Origin: Trogon surrucura
Lineage: Eukaryota > Chordata > Aves > Trogoniformes > Trogonidae
Assembly: GCA_020746105.1 (NCBI GenBank)
Contig: CM036619.1
Location: 5,300,561 to 5,364,560, forward strand
Direction: 5' to 3'
DNA: 64,000 bases
A program made the translations under genes and the position numbers. The notes beneath the pieces were generated by a model. The model made no database searches, had not been told where the DNA came from, and was given only the letters and a program-made list of their open reading frames with translations. Below are positions 1 through 14,900 of the stretch, piece after piece (position 1 is the stretch's first letter; every line of letters starts with the position of its first letter).

Positions 1-3000
1 AAATAGATGAAATGTAGTCCAGGAAAGAAGTTTATCTGTTTTGAGACTAGTAACACAGAAATTGGCTAGAAGTTCAGCCAACTGAAGTGATTGGAAAGGA
101 TTTGATTAAGTGTTATTCTGAGCTACCACTGTAATTCAGCTCAGAAGAAAGGGTGTATGTGACATTTGTCCAAGTCTCTAATCAAAACTCCCATGGGAAG
201 CTGCTCACAGGAGAGCTCAAATAATACCGGAAGAGGAAAAAGTAAAGTTTTGGAGGTGATCAAGGAATGAAGTTTTAATGTTGGGTTTATGCTATGGAGA
301 TACTACACTGAATAAAATTAGATCACAAAAATTGAGTAAATCTGACGTCTGAGTTCTTTGCACGCTACATCTAATAGAGTTTTGCTTGCTTTGAGTTGCA
401 GTATCTCTGAGATACATTTCTTTAATTTAGCGAAATCAGGAGTTGACAGATCTCCATGAATCTATCAGAAGACTGGGTCTCAAGGAGAGGAAAAAGATGC
501 TGAAGTAGGGCAACTTTTGGCATAAAAACGTATTGAATCGAAACTGTCTGTTAATAAATGCAGTCTACATTTTTTAAAGGCCATTAAGTTTTTAAACACA
601 ATGTTACGGCAGAGAGAAATGTTACTGGCGGAGAGAAAAGTACCAAGTAAAGGTGTTTAATCAGATACGAAAAGAAGAAAAAGGAACAGGACATGGTGGT
701 AGCAGGAAAATTAACTCTTTCAAGCTTGATTCAGGCATATATGCCTGATACATTCTGTCATGTGGAGCAAGTGAATGACTTTGTTTTCAATATTTCATTT
801 ACAAAACCATTGTATTTTAAAAGGAAAAAAAAGGCGAACTAGGAAAAAAAACAACAAAAAACTCCAAATCCTATGCATAGTTTATTTCTTTGTAGGAACA
901 TTGCTTAAAACTTTTCAGTTAAACCGTAGCAGGTGAATGAGAAACACCGTAATGATGACAAATTGTTAGACAGTAAGGCAAGGTACTTAATTTTCTAGGT
1001 ATTGTTAGGAGTAAATTGAATAATAAATTAATTGAACATCAAATTAAAAAATGGAAAGCTATCAAAATACTTCTGAAAATGGGTTCCCCTTTCAAAAACT
1101 GCTATGATGATAATGCCAGGGAAGAAGACTGAAAAGAAATGAAAAAAAGCAGTTGGTGAAAAGCATCGCTGAATTTGCAGAGAAATAGATTTCTATTACT
1201 TTGATGGACACAGAAGATACGAGTTGAATAAAAATTTAGAGGAATATGTTTCAACTCGTGGACAATTAAAAAAAGGAAAAAGGGAAAAAGATCAGAAGAT
1301 GAAGGTATTAACAAGAGAGGCAAGAAAGATGCTTTGATCAGGGAGGATTTTAATTGCCTAGCAATTAAATGAATTGTACAGTTAAGTGTGTGGAGAATGA
1401 GAAATGGAAAATATGCTAATTGTAGTGCAGGAATATTCTGAATAGCCTGTGTAGGACAAGTTCAATATGCAGTTGGTGTCAGGCGGTAAACAAGAAGCGA
1501 GGCCTTTCTTTCAGAAGGCATACTCTGAGCTTTCCTTATCTGGCTTGTGACATTTTTTCAGATTTTCGTTTTATTTCACTTGAAAAAATGATGCATGTGC
1601 TTGGAGCTGAATGCCATCAGTGCTCTAAATGAAAGGAGTCTTTTCATTGATGACGTTGGGCTTTGGAAGTGTGTCATTGGACTGGACCATTAGATCTTCT
1701 CCGCCGAAGTGCGAACGTTCTCTGTTGTAGCTTAAAGGTTGCATTTAACCGAGTGAAATGGAAAGTTTTCCTTTTACTTTTCTGTTTTGCTAAAAGCAAA
1801 GTTTTCCAAGTGTTTGCGTGTGTTCTTCCCCCTCCTCCATGTGTTTTGACTCATCGGTTAACACCAACATAACCTATGATCAGTAAAAGTTCTCCAGCAA
1901 GGAGACATTTTGATGGGAGAAAAGTTGGTTTGATTTTCAGGGTTCGTTCTAAAGTAGTCCTTTATTTCGTCAAGGAAACAGAAGTGAATTAACGACTGTA
2001 AAGAACATAAATCCACCTCAATAAGCCTTGTAATACTGAAATTAATAGCTTCCAACTGTCAGAACCTCAACAGCATGAGCACAGACTGGAACAGACAGAT
2101 TTGTATGAGGAAACATGAGCTTTGACTGAAGTAGTCTCTCTTTCATGTTCTCTCTTCCCTTCTTTCTTTTAAAATTGGCAGCTAATTACCTATTTTTTAG
2201 CATAAGAGATTTTTTTTCTCCATTTTGTGACTTTTCTTAACCTATTCCTTTACCCTATTATCTCTTGGTAAAACAATACCAGGACTTGATTTTACTTTTG
2301 TATTAAGCAGTCATAAAAGATTTTTTAAAAGAAAATTTGGATAGTTTTGGGCCAGAAAAAAATGAATTTAATTTGATTGATATGAATCATTAATTGATTT
2401 GACTTTGCAAAGGAAGCGAAACAAAAAATCTTTCCTGAGCTCTGATTCTGTGTGCTTATTGATACTGTACACTCCATAGTGAAGTTAGTCTTTTTATTTT
2501 AATATCATTTTCCTTATTAAACAGAAACTTTAATAACATTTCTGATTACCTTTGGATACAATAGAAAAAATATGGATGAAAAAGGGCTAAATTTTTGGAT
2601 CTTAGGAGATAAAAGAGGAGCTGAGCAAATGTGTTCCATAGGATAGCTTTGTATAAAAGGGCGTTCACTAAAAGATACTCAAGTTGTTTTCTTTTACTCG
2701 TTACATTTTGTGTAGTATCACACAGAGTTGTGGCTCAATGATATCAAACATATACAGAGCTGTTACAGAACTTTTGTATCAAGGCCAGACACCAGAGATG
2801 AAATAAGGAAGAGTCTTAATTAGAAGTGTTAGTACTGTATAGGAAGGGTAAAATGTCTTGGCAGTGTCTGGAATTACACAGAGAGAAATAATTGCTTGCC
2901 TCATGTGAAACCTTCAGGAAAGAAAAAAAGGCAGCAGCAATCCTCAATAATTAAAAGAAGTGTTAAGGGATAATTACATTGCTGTGCTTTGATGAACAGT

Positions 3001-5411
3001 CAGCTGTCAGTTACCTGAGTGAATGATGGGGTTCGGCTGTTCAACTGAACGAAAAACCCACATATTAGAAGTGTTGGAGACCATAAATCAGAAACTTCAG
3101 AGCAGAAACGGGTGCCACCAGCCCCAAATGGTTCTGGTAGGAAGTCTTCCAACAGCGTTGCCAGCCGTGGGAGCCTTTAGTAAATTTGCTTTAGTGGGAC
3201 ATGAAGTCTCAGAGTTGATTTTACGCTGCACACAAGCTCCAGGCCCCGGCTGAAGCGCCGTTGAGTGACGGGGATCAGCAGCTCAGATCTGGCAGGGCTT
3301 CTTGGCTTGGGTTTTTCCTTACTCATAGCTCGGAGTGGTAGACTGGGTGAAACGTGACTTTGCAATTCTACATCAGGCTGCTTGGATGCAGAGCCCTTGT
3401 TTGAAATCAGATGTATCTGTAGCTCTTTCTGTCTGCCCAGAAATTTAGGCCCATGTATAAGCCCCCCCCAAAATGGGAGCGACCCCGCAGCAAGAGGTGT
3501 CCACACTGTCCTGCCTAGCGAGCATCTCTGTGGTATTTAACTCCCCGTAACTGCGTCACCTCTTGCTTTACTATCACAGTTTTCCCATGCATGTTTCACT
3601 TCCAGAAGGTGCGGGTTTCTCTCACTAATGAAATTGCCAAAGAGTGCTAGTGAAACAAAAGAAATGAAAAACGCGTGAGAAAATCTAGGCTTAGAAATTT
3701 GGATGAAAATAAGATCAGTAACCAGTTGTCACAGTGAACATCCTGAACTTTTCTTGTTAAAAGAGGCAAAATGACCTCTTCCGGTTTCCTAGCGACTAGA
3801 ATTTTGTATAACTTGATGGAGCAACCAGTGAGTTTCTGCTCCTAATGAAGGTATTAATCAGCGATGTGCTCCTTGTTCGCTATTTATGAACTATTCTTGT
3901 TAAACAATTAGGCTTTATTTGACGGGAGTTATTTCTGTTTATGAGACTGAATAGATAGTGATCTGTATTGTCCACATATTTTTTAAAATTAATCTCATAA
4001 CGTGAAATACATACCTTTATGTTATTTAATTCAGAAGTAGATCGCAGAAGGCGTCTCAATATAATTTTGTTTGGAGAGTCTTTTGTAAACTTATGGAGCT
4101 CCCTCTGAGAAACTTGCTGTGAATAGGAATTTCAAGATTAAATTTATTTGTGACTCATTTCTAGCCCTTTTGTTCTCGTGTCAATATTGTTCTTTAGTTT
4201 AAATAGCTTTTCTCAGTCTCTGATGTTTGCCGTTTTCGCTCTTTCTTTTGTGCATTTCACGACAGCATTCAGAACTAGCTCTCCTAGTCTCTTTGAGTAC
4301 TTGGGGTTGGCCTTTTTGTTGCCCACCCAACAATTGTCTCCGTGGTCTCTGTCTGTTGTAAAGTGTTTTTTGTTGTCTTAGATCTGAATGGCAAGGTTAG
4401 TTCTTCAGTAGCATTATTGCTGACATAGATCCTTAATGATATCTGCCTTAATAAACTAAATCTGTGCTTTCATTTTCAAGACTCTATTGTCCTGTTTCAA
4501 TCACCAAAATTATAGTGCATATTTAGTATTTTGCAGAACCTGAGGTTGAAAACAACGTTGCCCCTTTCACAACCATTAGTTTGAAGCTGACAATGATGGT
4601 GTAAATCCAGGTTATTAAATCTTCTGACTCATTTCAAAGTTTATATATAAAGTCCAACACAAATTTTATTGATAGGTGGCTACAACATAGTGGTGAGAAA
4701 GTTGCCGCTGTTGAAAGTGGAGAACGATGTAATCACTCTGAGTAAATACAAAATAAGTAAACCACCAAAGCTTTCAGAAGTTAATGTTGGCTAAGTACTG
4801 GACACCATGACTGAAAATGTAGTGAAGCAGTATTGGGCCCTATTTCTGTCAGACATTAATGTCACATTGTGAAAAAGCATCTATAACATTTAAAAGGGAG
4901 TGTCGTTTGTCCATGATGTGGAATTCCTGTTTCATCGGGTTTTTTATCCCTGGAAGTCATGGCAAATAGCAAGGAACAAGCTCCACGTGACTTTGGGAGT
5001 CATTTCTCCCAAGAGCCGGAATGTTGCCGTGTTCTCCAGCGCTGTGACATTCCCCTGGCTGTGACGATGATGTTTCTATAGAAGATACTTTCTGAAGAAA
5101 TGGCTCCTTCCTGCTGTCATTTGCCCTGATGCTGAGAAAACCTTCCATTTGTGGCTGTAAACCCTGCGCCTGGGTAGCTGTCTACTGACAATTGGATTGA
5201 TGCCTGCAGCTCAGTCACTAAATGGTCAGATGTGTAACAGCTTTTTCTCCTGTTATCTGTCTAGGCTTGTATTCTGAGAGACAGTGACATTTGTCTATCC
5301 AGGTGACTCGCACCGTCCTTATGAATGTTGATGTGTTTCTTGGAGTATCCTTTGGTGTTGCTAGCTGGAAATTCAACTGTTATTAGTAAACCCAGATGAA
5401 TTTCAAGGAGA
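1..5411. other. unique AT-rich DNA, no gene seen
   Basis: I see no gene, known repeat or RNA here. The stretch is AT-rich, with short purine runs near 830-870 and a pyrimidine run near 2140-2175. A GC-richer patch at about 3100-3560 has several CpGs, but its frames are short, overlap on both strands and match nothing I know. No CR1 tail or LTR end was found. Confidence 0.6.
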
Positions 5412-5972
5412 AAACAGGTTTGGGAAAGCAGCAAGAAGGAATCCTGAGACAGGAGGAGCAGGAGGGCAGGAGGTGCTGCCGGCCTGGAGCAGGGATCCCC
5501 TGCAGCCCTGGAGAGACCCCTCTGGAGCCATGGAGAGCCCAGGCGGGAGCAGGTTGTCCCTGAAGGACGGCAGCCCGGGGAAGGGCGCGCGCTGGGGCAG
5601 GGAGACGGGGCAGGAGGGAGGAGCGGCCAGGAGAGAGGGGCTGGGGTGGGCTGGCCCCAACTTCCAGCCCTGCAACCCTTGGGGCAGGAAGTGGGGTAGG
5701 TGGGACTTGGGGAAGAAAGAGGTGGGAAGGTGTTCTAATTTTTGACTTGATTTCTCACCATCTAAATGTGTTTTAATTGGCAGTACGTTTAGTTTTCTCC
5801 AGCTTGCGCCTGTTTTGCCTGTGACGGCGTCTGGAAAGCGTTCTCCCTGTCTTTAGCTTGACCCAGGAGATTTATTAGCCTTTTTTTTTTTTTCTTCCCT
5901 TGTCCTGTTGTGGAGGGGAGTGAGGGAGTAGCTGAGTGGGTGCCAGGCACTGACTGAGGTCAACTCACCACA
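5412..5972 (-). mobile_element. avian LTR (endogenous retrovirus), minus strand, diverged
   Basis: This is a GC-rich LTR read on the minus strand. Its right edge is the reverse complement of the start TGTGGTGAGTTGACC, followed in LTR sense by the inverse of the GCCTGGCACCC, CAACAGGACAAG and GCAAAACAGG blocks. The same order of blocks starts the plus-strand copy at 46,164. The left half (about 5440-5700) holds the imperfect units of roughly 30 bp (GGAGCAGG...CCTGCAGCCC type) that I recall from this family. The left edge is unclear, and no paired target-site duplication was found. The GC content contrasts sharply with the AT-rich flanks. The family name cannot be given without a repeat library. 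No gag, pol or env reading frame is attached, so it is most likely a solo or truncated LTR. Confidence 0.7.
5594..5618 (+). other. G-quadruplex-type G-run motif inside the LTR
   Basis: Four G-runs (GGGG, GGG, GGGG, GGG) are separated by loops of 2, 4 and 5 bases, which fits the usual G3+ N1-7 pattern. It lies on the strand antisense to the LTR. Formation in vivo is inference. Confidence 0.45.
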
Positions 5973-8900
5973 AATTGTTACTTCAATACCTGTATATTCC
6001 CTTCCAATTACTGCCTTTTGAGGAGGTTGTAGTGCAGTCCTTGCCATTCCTTGGAGCCGATAATACTCAGAAATCTCCACAAAAGCAATAGATACTACAC
6101 AAAGGTAAAAATTACATTAGGATGAATGGTGCAAGGCAAAGAATGAAAATGAGGCAATACAGGATTGTTTTCTTGTGAGAAATTGCTTTGACTTTCTAGC
6201 TGTTGCAGTACATAGTTCTGGTACAAGATGCCTGTTCAGAAAGCTATGCATAATTCTGGCAAGTAAAAATGAGCAGAGGAACAACAGGACTGTGACATGT
6301 GGCAATACACGACTGATAGGGAAGGCAGTGTGTAATAGAGGTCGGCGATGATAATCTGGAAGCTCTTCTTCAAAAGCCACGGTGACAGGCAATGAAATTC
6401 TTATTCTGAGAGAGTGAAAAAAAATCCATCTACTTGTTTGTCATGCAGAGCTAACCTTCTCAAGCTTCCTTCTGTTCTTGTAATATATTGTTTCTTAGGC
6501 CATGTGTTGCATGAGATTAAGAACAACTCTGACATACTGTGTAGCATCACTCTTAATCCTTCTGGTTCTCTTCTCAAAGTAATTTTGTATTGCATTGGTG
6601 TTGGCAACTTGGTAGTAAGTGACGTAAAATACCGCAGATGGCATTTACCTCTGTCTTTCGTCTGGAGTTTCAGTCTGTGGAGCCGTTGTTTGCCATCCAG
6701 CGTGCCGTAATAATCACCAAACCTTTAGTCAAGCTGAGTTGGATAGTTTAAGGGTATGAACTCAGCAGAAGATTGTTACTTGTCTAAATTTAAAGGTGAA
6801 GGAACCAAAGCATTAGAGCAACCCAAAGATTTCGTTTAGCCCGGGAACTAAGTTTTGTTCAGATCTTCTTGCCTATAGATACTGACTAAAATGTTGCTCC
6901 ATTGGATTTTTGAAGCAAGGTGCCTGTGCCTTCAGTTATCTCAGGTCATAATTTACTCTTCTAATTAGAAACTCACTGTATTCTACACGGGATAGTGGGC
7001 GTTTCTCAGTTGCACGGTTTCCAGATGTGACCTTTGATTGGTCAGTACTTTTCATTTTTCATGAAGCTTCATGCTAGCAACGGGCATTCTCAGTATGCCA
7101 GTCTTTTGAAAATCATTGAGTACTACTGTTGAATAGTACCATTTTTACACAAACTTGCAGTAAAAAAGTCTTTGAAGTACCTTTGGGAAGAAGGTTGAAA
7201 GTGGAATGCTGTAGTGATCACTCCTATGCTTTTCCTGATGTGCTAAAATGTAGAGAGAAGGCTGTACGAAGGGCTTTTCTGAGCTCTGAGATAACACTGA
7301 AGACGGAGATGTAAGTGCAGGTTCAAATATTTTTAGTGCTCAAGTGGAATTGCCCTGAGCATTTGACTAGAAATTAAATTTGAGTACCCGGTATCTGGCA
7401 ATTAATAGCAAATTAAAACTATCTTTATAAGCAGTGATTAGACAGTCTTTAATTGTCATTACTTCATATTCTGATGGCAAAGTTAATTTATTAAAGTTTG
7501 CAAACACTGAAATAAACCAAGTAAAATTTTACTCGTATGTAATAACGTCTAGGTAAAAAGTCTTTTGGGATTCTTCCTATTTTGAATCAGGGATTAAAGT
7601 GAATCTGAGTCATCGTTCTATTCATTAAGTAGCTCACTCCTGCTCCATCATAAATAATAAATGATATGGTGGGAAGACTCATCATTTCTTAGTGAAATTT
7701 GATTATCAGCAAGTAAGTTGATAGATACAAATAAAGAGCAAGCTAAAGTCAGCATGAAATGGCTTTGACACTTTTTTGAAGCTGAATGGTGAAGATCAGG
7801 GTTGGATACCTTCTGCTGCCTAAGAAAGATTTACCTGTAGAACTCTTCCCAGATTTTTCCATTCCCGTACCTCATTCAAGATAGGTATAATTGGCAATAA
7901 TGTAGAATATTTATTTTCTTTGGCTTACCCATGAAACTGGGTAGTTTTCAAAAGTTCAAATAAGCTCATTCTGTAAGATCATTAAGATGTCAGAAATAGT
8001 TACGTCTTGCTTCCTTTCAACTCTCGTTAACAGAGAAACCTCGTTAAGGAAGGTCAAGGCGTTACAAGTAGATGTACATTGATTACCACCACCATCCCCT
8101 GAAAAAAAAAGCCAACCCAAACTCCAGCCCACCTCATTTCTGGGGTTGAATATCTTAGAACTTTTAAGGGAAATCCTGGGAAGTTGAAAGGATGGTGCTG
8201 TCAGCAGAAGGGCATCTTTCATTCTCTCTCTGTGTGTGGAGGTCTCTTTCTGAAGCCAAATCGTGTTTGTGATTTTGAAGATGTGGATTAAAATATTGTC
8301 GGCTCTGTTGCATGCCTGAAAACACCAACGACACTAGGAAATTTATACTTTACCCTGCTAATTGTTGGAAAATATGAGTCCTTGATTGGTATGCAATTAG
8401 AAGTGTAACATTCTGTTAAACATATCACACAACATATGGCATGTTAGTAGCAAATCCTCTAATTTAAAATGAAAAAAAAGCATGGAGATCTGTGTATTAG
8501 CAATTTTTGAAGGGAATCAAGATTTGTCATTTGTCTAAATGTCAGAGGGCAAAAAGCCATCCTTGGTTATTTTGGTACTCTAAATTTGGTTTATGTTTGA
8601 TAAATTGTCTGTTCTTGAATAATAAACAAATATAAAAGAGGAAAACCCACAATACAGTTAAATGTGCCATTAGTTCTAACTAATCAAATCTATGCCTTAT
8701 TTAAAATTAAGTTTGAACTACCTTACCACATTTGCTTTGATTCAAAGAAGTTAAAAATGTCGAAGCGGAAACGTAATTGCAGAACCACAGGAAAAAAAGT
8801 GTCAAAGGATCATGAATGGAACTCATTGATGGGCAATCAGCTGGTGCCCTGTTTTTCTCAATTAAAAACATTGAATGGGTCTGTACATAGATAATCCTTT

Positions 8901-11900
8901 CTTTAACAACCTCGGTCTTTTGAAGATTTGACATAGCCTCTAGTCTTTCAGTGCATACTCTCCGATTTTTTTTTTTTTTTTTTGTGCTATATGTTGGGGC
9001 ATTTTTGGAATAACATTAACACACACATACGAAGGTCCTGCAAGAAATACCCATCAGATAGAAGCTGAAGTCTTGATTTGTATGGACCCAGGACTGGCTA
9101 GTATTTAGAATATGTACCAGTCCATTTATGAGCCTAATTGTAAGCACTGCAAGTCGTAGGCATGGTTCATTCGAAAGATGGCTTGGTAGTCCAGGCTGAC
9201 GTGGGAGAGAGTAAATTGCATCTGAAAATGAGATAGTTTCCTTTCAGAGTGGATGTGGAGGGTTACTTTGTGTCCTCAAATATGTTTAGTCTTGGAGGGG
9301 ATTGCATTTCACTGATTGACTGCACATACAGCACAATTTTTGTCAGAGATTTTTAGAAACCTGTGAATGCTTCAGACGTTTTTGTTAACAGGGTGCTCGA
9401 CAAGCTTGTTATTTATAATATTTGTAGATGGTCAATTTATCTCATGTTTGACAGGTAATATTTATCTTCTTCCTCACGGTTGCTGGCTTCCTAGTCAGTC
9501 TTTCACTGTTGCTATGTTAGGATAACTCATCACTTAAAAAATGTGCCTTGTTTCTGCGTTAATTTACATCTTGTCTCCGGTCATGGCATTTGTTATTTGT
9601 GAGACATCAGTCTCATGGTATACTTGCTGATGTATTTCAGAGTAAACTCCTAACACTGGCTTTATTAAGTGTTGAACCTGAAGTTGTGAGCAGGATTCCT
9701 GTTTTGCCTGTCTCCTCGTCGTCCCTGCCTTTGTCACCCTCCCACTTCAGTCATCAAGAGTGACTCTTAGGGCAGTCTAGCTGAGCTTTGCAGAGCCCAG
9801 TTTTGTGAGGATTTGCGTCCCTATCGTAAAACGGACCGGCGAGAAATGTCTTCTGCTCCAGCAGATAACCGATCGTTTATTATGCTCAAGTACTGACATC
9901 AGTTTTGTTGTGACTTTGTACTTCATTTTGACATTGCATTATACAGTCAATTTGGCATTGAACTGGAGAGAATGAGAGTACTAGGAAACCGATTCTTCAA
10001 AGTATTAATTTTACATCAGACAGCTCTCCAAAATGTTGCATGGAGAGGAGGGAGGGCGTTCTTCTTCATTCTGCTTTACTCGCCAAATTATGCGTTTACT
10101 TTGGAAATCTTAATTCTAGTAAATTTAAAATCCGTTTGTGCTACAACGCCTGAGGTTTGGTATTGGTTGTTCCTGTTGTGTGTTGTAGTCACTAATCCTT
10201 TTAATGAAGAGCTTTTAGCATTGAAGAGATTCTATTTATAGCAAAGCCATTAGAGCATAAAGCTCCTCATTGCTATTCTGCAGCATGTAGCTGTAATGTT
10301 TGTCAGTGAAGAAAAGATATTTTTAGCTGCAGCATTGAAAACCGAGGCTGAAAGGTCAAGAATCCTCACGGGGATGTGTTCTGCTACATCAGTGCTATCA
10401 CACAGCTGCTGTTTACTCTCTTATCGTTCTTCAGTAATAAGATTTCTTTATTGTGACACTAAAGGTATAAAGCATCAAAAGGATTTTGTGCATGAAGTGA
10501 ATACGCGAGGAAGGATGATGTATCCAATCACGTTAAATGTTCTCCTTCTCCTTAAGTGAATGGTTTTATTTTCCCAAAGACTATCTCAATACCTATTCGT
10601 CAAAAGACTCGTTCTAGGAAAGTTTTTGGGGTTTTTTTTTTTATTAAAGGGGATGAGACCTAGTGCAAGCAAAAGGCAATGTGCTAAAATGTGAAGAATT
10701 TTAAGTACACACTGTTCTGCCTGACATCTACACCATTCATTTTCTTAGCAGCGTGCCGAACAGAAGACATGATAGCAATGTGTAGTTTTCCAAAGAAAAA
10801 AGAGCCTGGAGATTTCTCTCGGTAATTTGAGGAACAGAATTGTGAGTGGTGGCGATTATATCGGCTACAGGACGGCTCGTAGCGCACTGGATAGGTACTC
10901 GGCAACCACAAAAAGACCGTGTGGTCCTATTGAAACGGGATCTGGTAGTTGATATGTAAGAGGCAGAGGGGAAAAAAGAGATAATTATAGGAATACAAGG
11001 CTGCATATATTAGCGGAGCGTACAATGTGGAGGCTTCAGAAGTTTTTCTAATATCTTTATAGAAAAATCACGGGAAAAGAGATTAATTGCCACGTAGAGA
11101 AAATTAGGGCTGTATGATCAAAGGAAAGGCAGAGGAGAAATGTCCTGTTGACAGATGGCTTATAAAAATGAAAAGGTTTTTTTTCTGAGGATATGAGTCT
11201 GGAGTTTTGTGCTGCTTGGGGAGACACAGGCACTGTCATCATATTTTAATAATAATAAGGTGCTATGTAACCCTTTTTATTCACCAAACTCCATGTAGCA
11301 CAGGAAAAGTATGAGTAAAATACTATACTGATAGGTACATTTTCTACTCAGAGTATAAGGAAATTAATTGTACTTTGCGTCTAAGAATTTCATCGAGGTC
11401 TTACTGCTGGGGGTTGTTCTCATCTTCTGACACATGGAGTCTATTATCACATACTTTTTAAAACAAGTTCCTTCATATCAGGAAATTATTTTAATTCTGC
11501 TCTTTCTGCATACTACAAACGGTTTTTAATGCCATCTTTTCCAGGCTTTCTCTTTAGGCAATATTTGATTTAGCCCATGCGCTTCTAGAATTGTTCTAGA
11601 ATTGTGCCAGGCAGCAGCACAGAGCGAGCACACGTTAATAGGCAGCTGCTGTCCTCAGGATCTCAGACATAAATAAACCCAAAATTGAGGGATTGTGAAA
11701 AAGGTATTGGAGGAACTGAAGAGGTCTCAATCCCACTGTTGTTTTCTTTTGTATTTGAATGAGCTTTGGGTAACTAGACAATGATCCTGGGGCCATTCCT
11801 CCTTGGGGCTGACTTGGGAGGTTGTTGCTCACTTATGAGTTGTGCAGGTAGTATATGGAATGGAGAAGTTTATTCCAGGTTCTTGACTTTGTGATGTGTG

Positions 11901-14900
11901 TATATATATACGCTTTCCTTGTGAAAGAGAAGCTCTGTATCAGAGATGGAAGAACTGGAAATTCCTGGGATTTTGATGGTAGAACAAATATTTCTTTCAG
12001 AAGAATGAATTCGGGATGTTTTTGTTTCTTTCGGTAACTGCCAGACTACAGAAGAAATCAGCTGAGAACACAATAAAATATTAATTAAACTTATAATCAA
12101 TTTTCCTAACTGCAAGTTAATAAGTTGTTTGTTTATAGCTTTCGTAGCCTGTAGAAGTACTCATGTTTACAGGAAAAAAAAATCCTAGATTGCTGAGATA
12201 GTGTTTAAGTTGATCATTGATTATTTGTGTGAAAAAGCATACGATTTTCCAGTTTTAGCTGCTAGAGTATTGACAAAATCCTGATGTATACTCTAGTTTT
12301 CCTCAACTTCTCTACTTAATTTGATTTTTTTAATACTCACTAGTCCTATGAAATTCCATGTAGGTTTGCTATCTGTGCCACATTCTGTTTTGTTTTCTTA
12401 GACTATTTATTTCTTATATGGGCTTAGACCAGCTTTAATTAACGGTGATGTCTTTGTTGCAATTTTGCAATCACTATGATGTCTTTTTTTTTCTGGTAGT
12501 TGTGGGGTTTTTTTACAGTTATCTGTTCACACACTACCTAATTTGCTTTATCAGCCAAGCATTCTTGGGAGAAGCAAAGGACTTGCTTTCCTTTCTTTCC
12601 ATTGATGGCTTTGGTCAGTGAAAACAAAGGTGGCTCTTCTGGAGTCTTAATGGACTAATGGTCCTGCTTGGTCATGCATTGGCATGAAGTTGAAGACTGG
12701 TTAATTTTGGTATCTGTTGGCATTCAACTTCACTGTAAATTTGTTAAATTCACTGTAAGCCAGTTACAGAACCACTTTGTTTCCATTAAATTCTCCCCTG
12801 GGTCTCTTCCATGTGCAGAGATAGGTTAAGAATAATTGCAAAGTGGACATACTGGCCTTTTTGGACATGGGTTCAATGAACATGCAGCAATTGACAGTTG
12901 CCTTTTAGTGGTTTCATATTTTCACTTTAAATACATAGTTTCCGCGGAAGAGTGGAAATGCCAAAGCTGTGTCTACAGTGAAGACAAAAATACTTTCCGG
13001 TAATTGCTGTTCTCTGAAAATGTGTTTTGTGAGAGATTTTATCCGTTCTCCTTTCTGCTGTGTCTGAGACTCGTATATTCTTTTCCTGATTTGTTTGTTA
13101 ACCAAAGGGAATTTTTTATGTACTCACTGCTGTGCTTTGAGATTTATTGTGTGATTGCCTCTGATTTGAAACTTGGCAAATCTTATGAAATATGGAAATG
13201 TGACCTAGTGCTGACCTCACATACCTGTGCTGCTTTTTGTAGCGACGCCCCTAGCACATTTGATGGCCCTGCAAGGCCTTTTATTTGCGGTCTGTCATCA
13301 CAAAATGTATCTGGCTCCTGGTTACTATATAAAAGGATTAACGATTCCTGACACAGATGAAGTTTCAGTTTAGGAATCTCAGTCTAAATCTCCTCACAAC
13401 AACTGAGATATCAAGGGTTGTTATTAGCGAAAGATTGAGTCGCTTTGAGAGAAGTGTGGAGACCTGTGCAAAACTGTACGTACGTCGACAAATCTCGTCA
13501 CTTCGACCGCGCTTTTCTGGCTGGTACAGAGCAATGTCTGGAGAGTTCAGTTTATCTGCTTGAGCTAATGTGTGACTTCAATTTATTGTGTATACAGAGC
13601 CCAAGCTGCAGCTCGGTTCAAATTAAAATGAAGTACTAGGTCTTAGCGTTTCACTCTGAAGCAGCAGTTGTTTGATGGTAGCGAGGTTGAGAACGCTTTT
13701 GCAAATAAACCTTCAGGCGGTGGCTAACATTTTAATTGTCCTGTCCTTTAAATTTGCTCATTTAGGGAGTCTTGTCGATGCTAATGCCATGATCTCCGTA
13801 ATACAAAGCTGGGATAACTTGTGATTCCAGTCTTATTTGTTAAGTGGATGTATTTTATGTGTAACTAGTGACTTGCTCCTAGTGGGTGGTATGTGTAACT
13901 ACTGACTTGGTTTATGGTCTGTTTAAACCTCTCATGAATCTTTCAAAGAGTTTTAAGACACATTTTTGCTGTGTTTTCCTGTGTCTGGTTGGGTGCCATT
14001 CAAGATATGTGAGGAATGAAGAGCTATGGGTAGCTTTGTCTGACTGTATCTCTTTCTATATGGCATTTCAGCATTTGAGATTCAGTGCAGTTTGTTAACT
14101 AAATCTAAATTTGGATACTTAAAGGCTAAACATTTCTGGAAATGAACTTTGTTGTTCTTTCTATCAATTAAACCACTAGGTCTCGATGTAAAATCTTCCT
14201 CTTTTTTCAAGAGTATATGCTGTTGACATGCCAGGAATGTAGAGATGATGTGCTAAAAGGTACTGCTACTATTGCCTACCTACATAAATACACCTACAGG
14301 CTTGTTCCATACAGAGGTCTAAGTAACTACATCGAAACATATAATTGTTTTGTTAATTCATAGACTTTTTCTGTGTTATGTTCAACATAAACATAGATAA
14401 ATAAGCCAAGACTTCATCAGGGGAAACCGTATTTCTGCCAAATTGCATTGCAGTAAACCAGAAAAATTCCTTCCAAAGTAGTCATTGACACTTCTGAAGG
14501 GAATACCTCGACCAGTGCATGCGACTTCCAAAATAATCAGTCTGTTCCTCGGGAGTAAAAGTTAAAGGTGAAAGAATAATTTTGCCTTTTCACCCAATAA
14601 CTGTGAGAACTGCTAGACCTCCTCTTTCGCACTGTGCATACCTGAAGAAATATATCATTATCAGTCTCTGCAACTCTGTTGCCAACCGAGGCTCTAAAGA
14701 CATTTTAATAAAATAAATGAGCAAGTCTGTTTAAATGCAGAAGCAAATCCCATCTTTACCATTTTATCTAGTTCCTTCCCTTGAACTTCTTCTCCCTCGT
14801 CAGCTTTCCAACTTGGCTTGTGCTAATACACTCTCCAGCATCTCCTTCATTTTTCTTGGCTTGTGTTGTCCTCCTTAGCTGACAGAGCTCAAGTCTTGCC

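Noticed and set aside
3023..3506. GC-richer patch with open frames on both strands, considered as an exon or CpG island
   Set aside because: Too few CpGs for an island, no splice-site pattern and no recognised protein.
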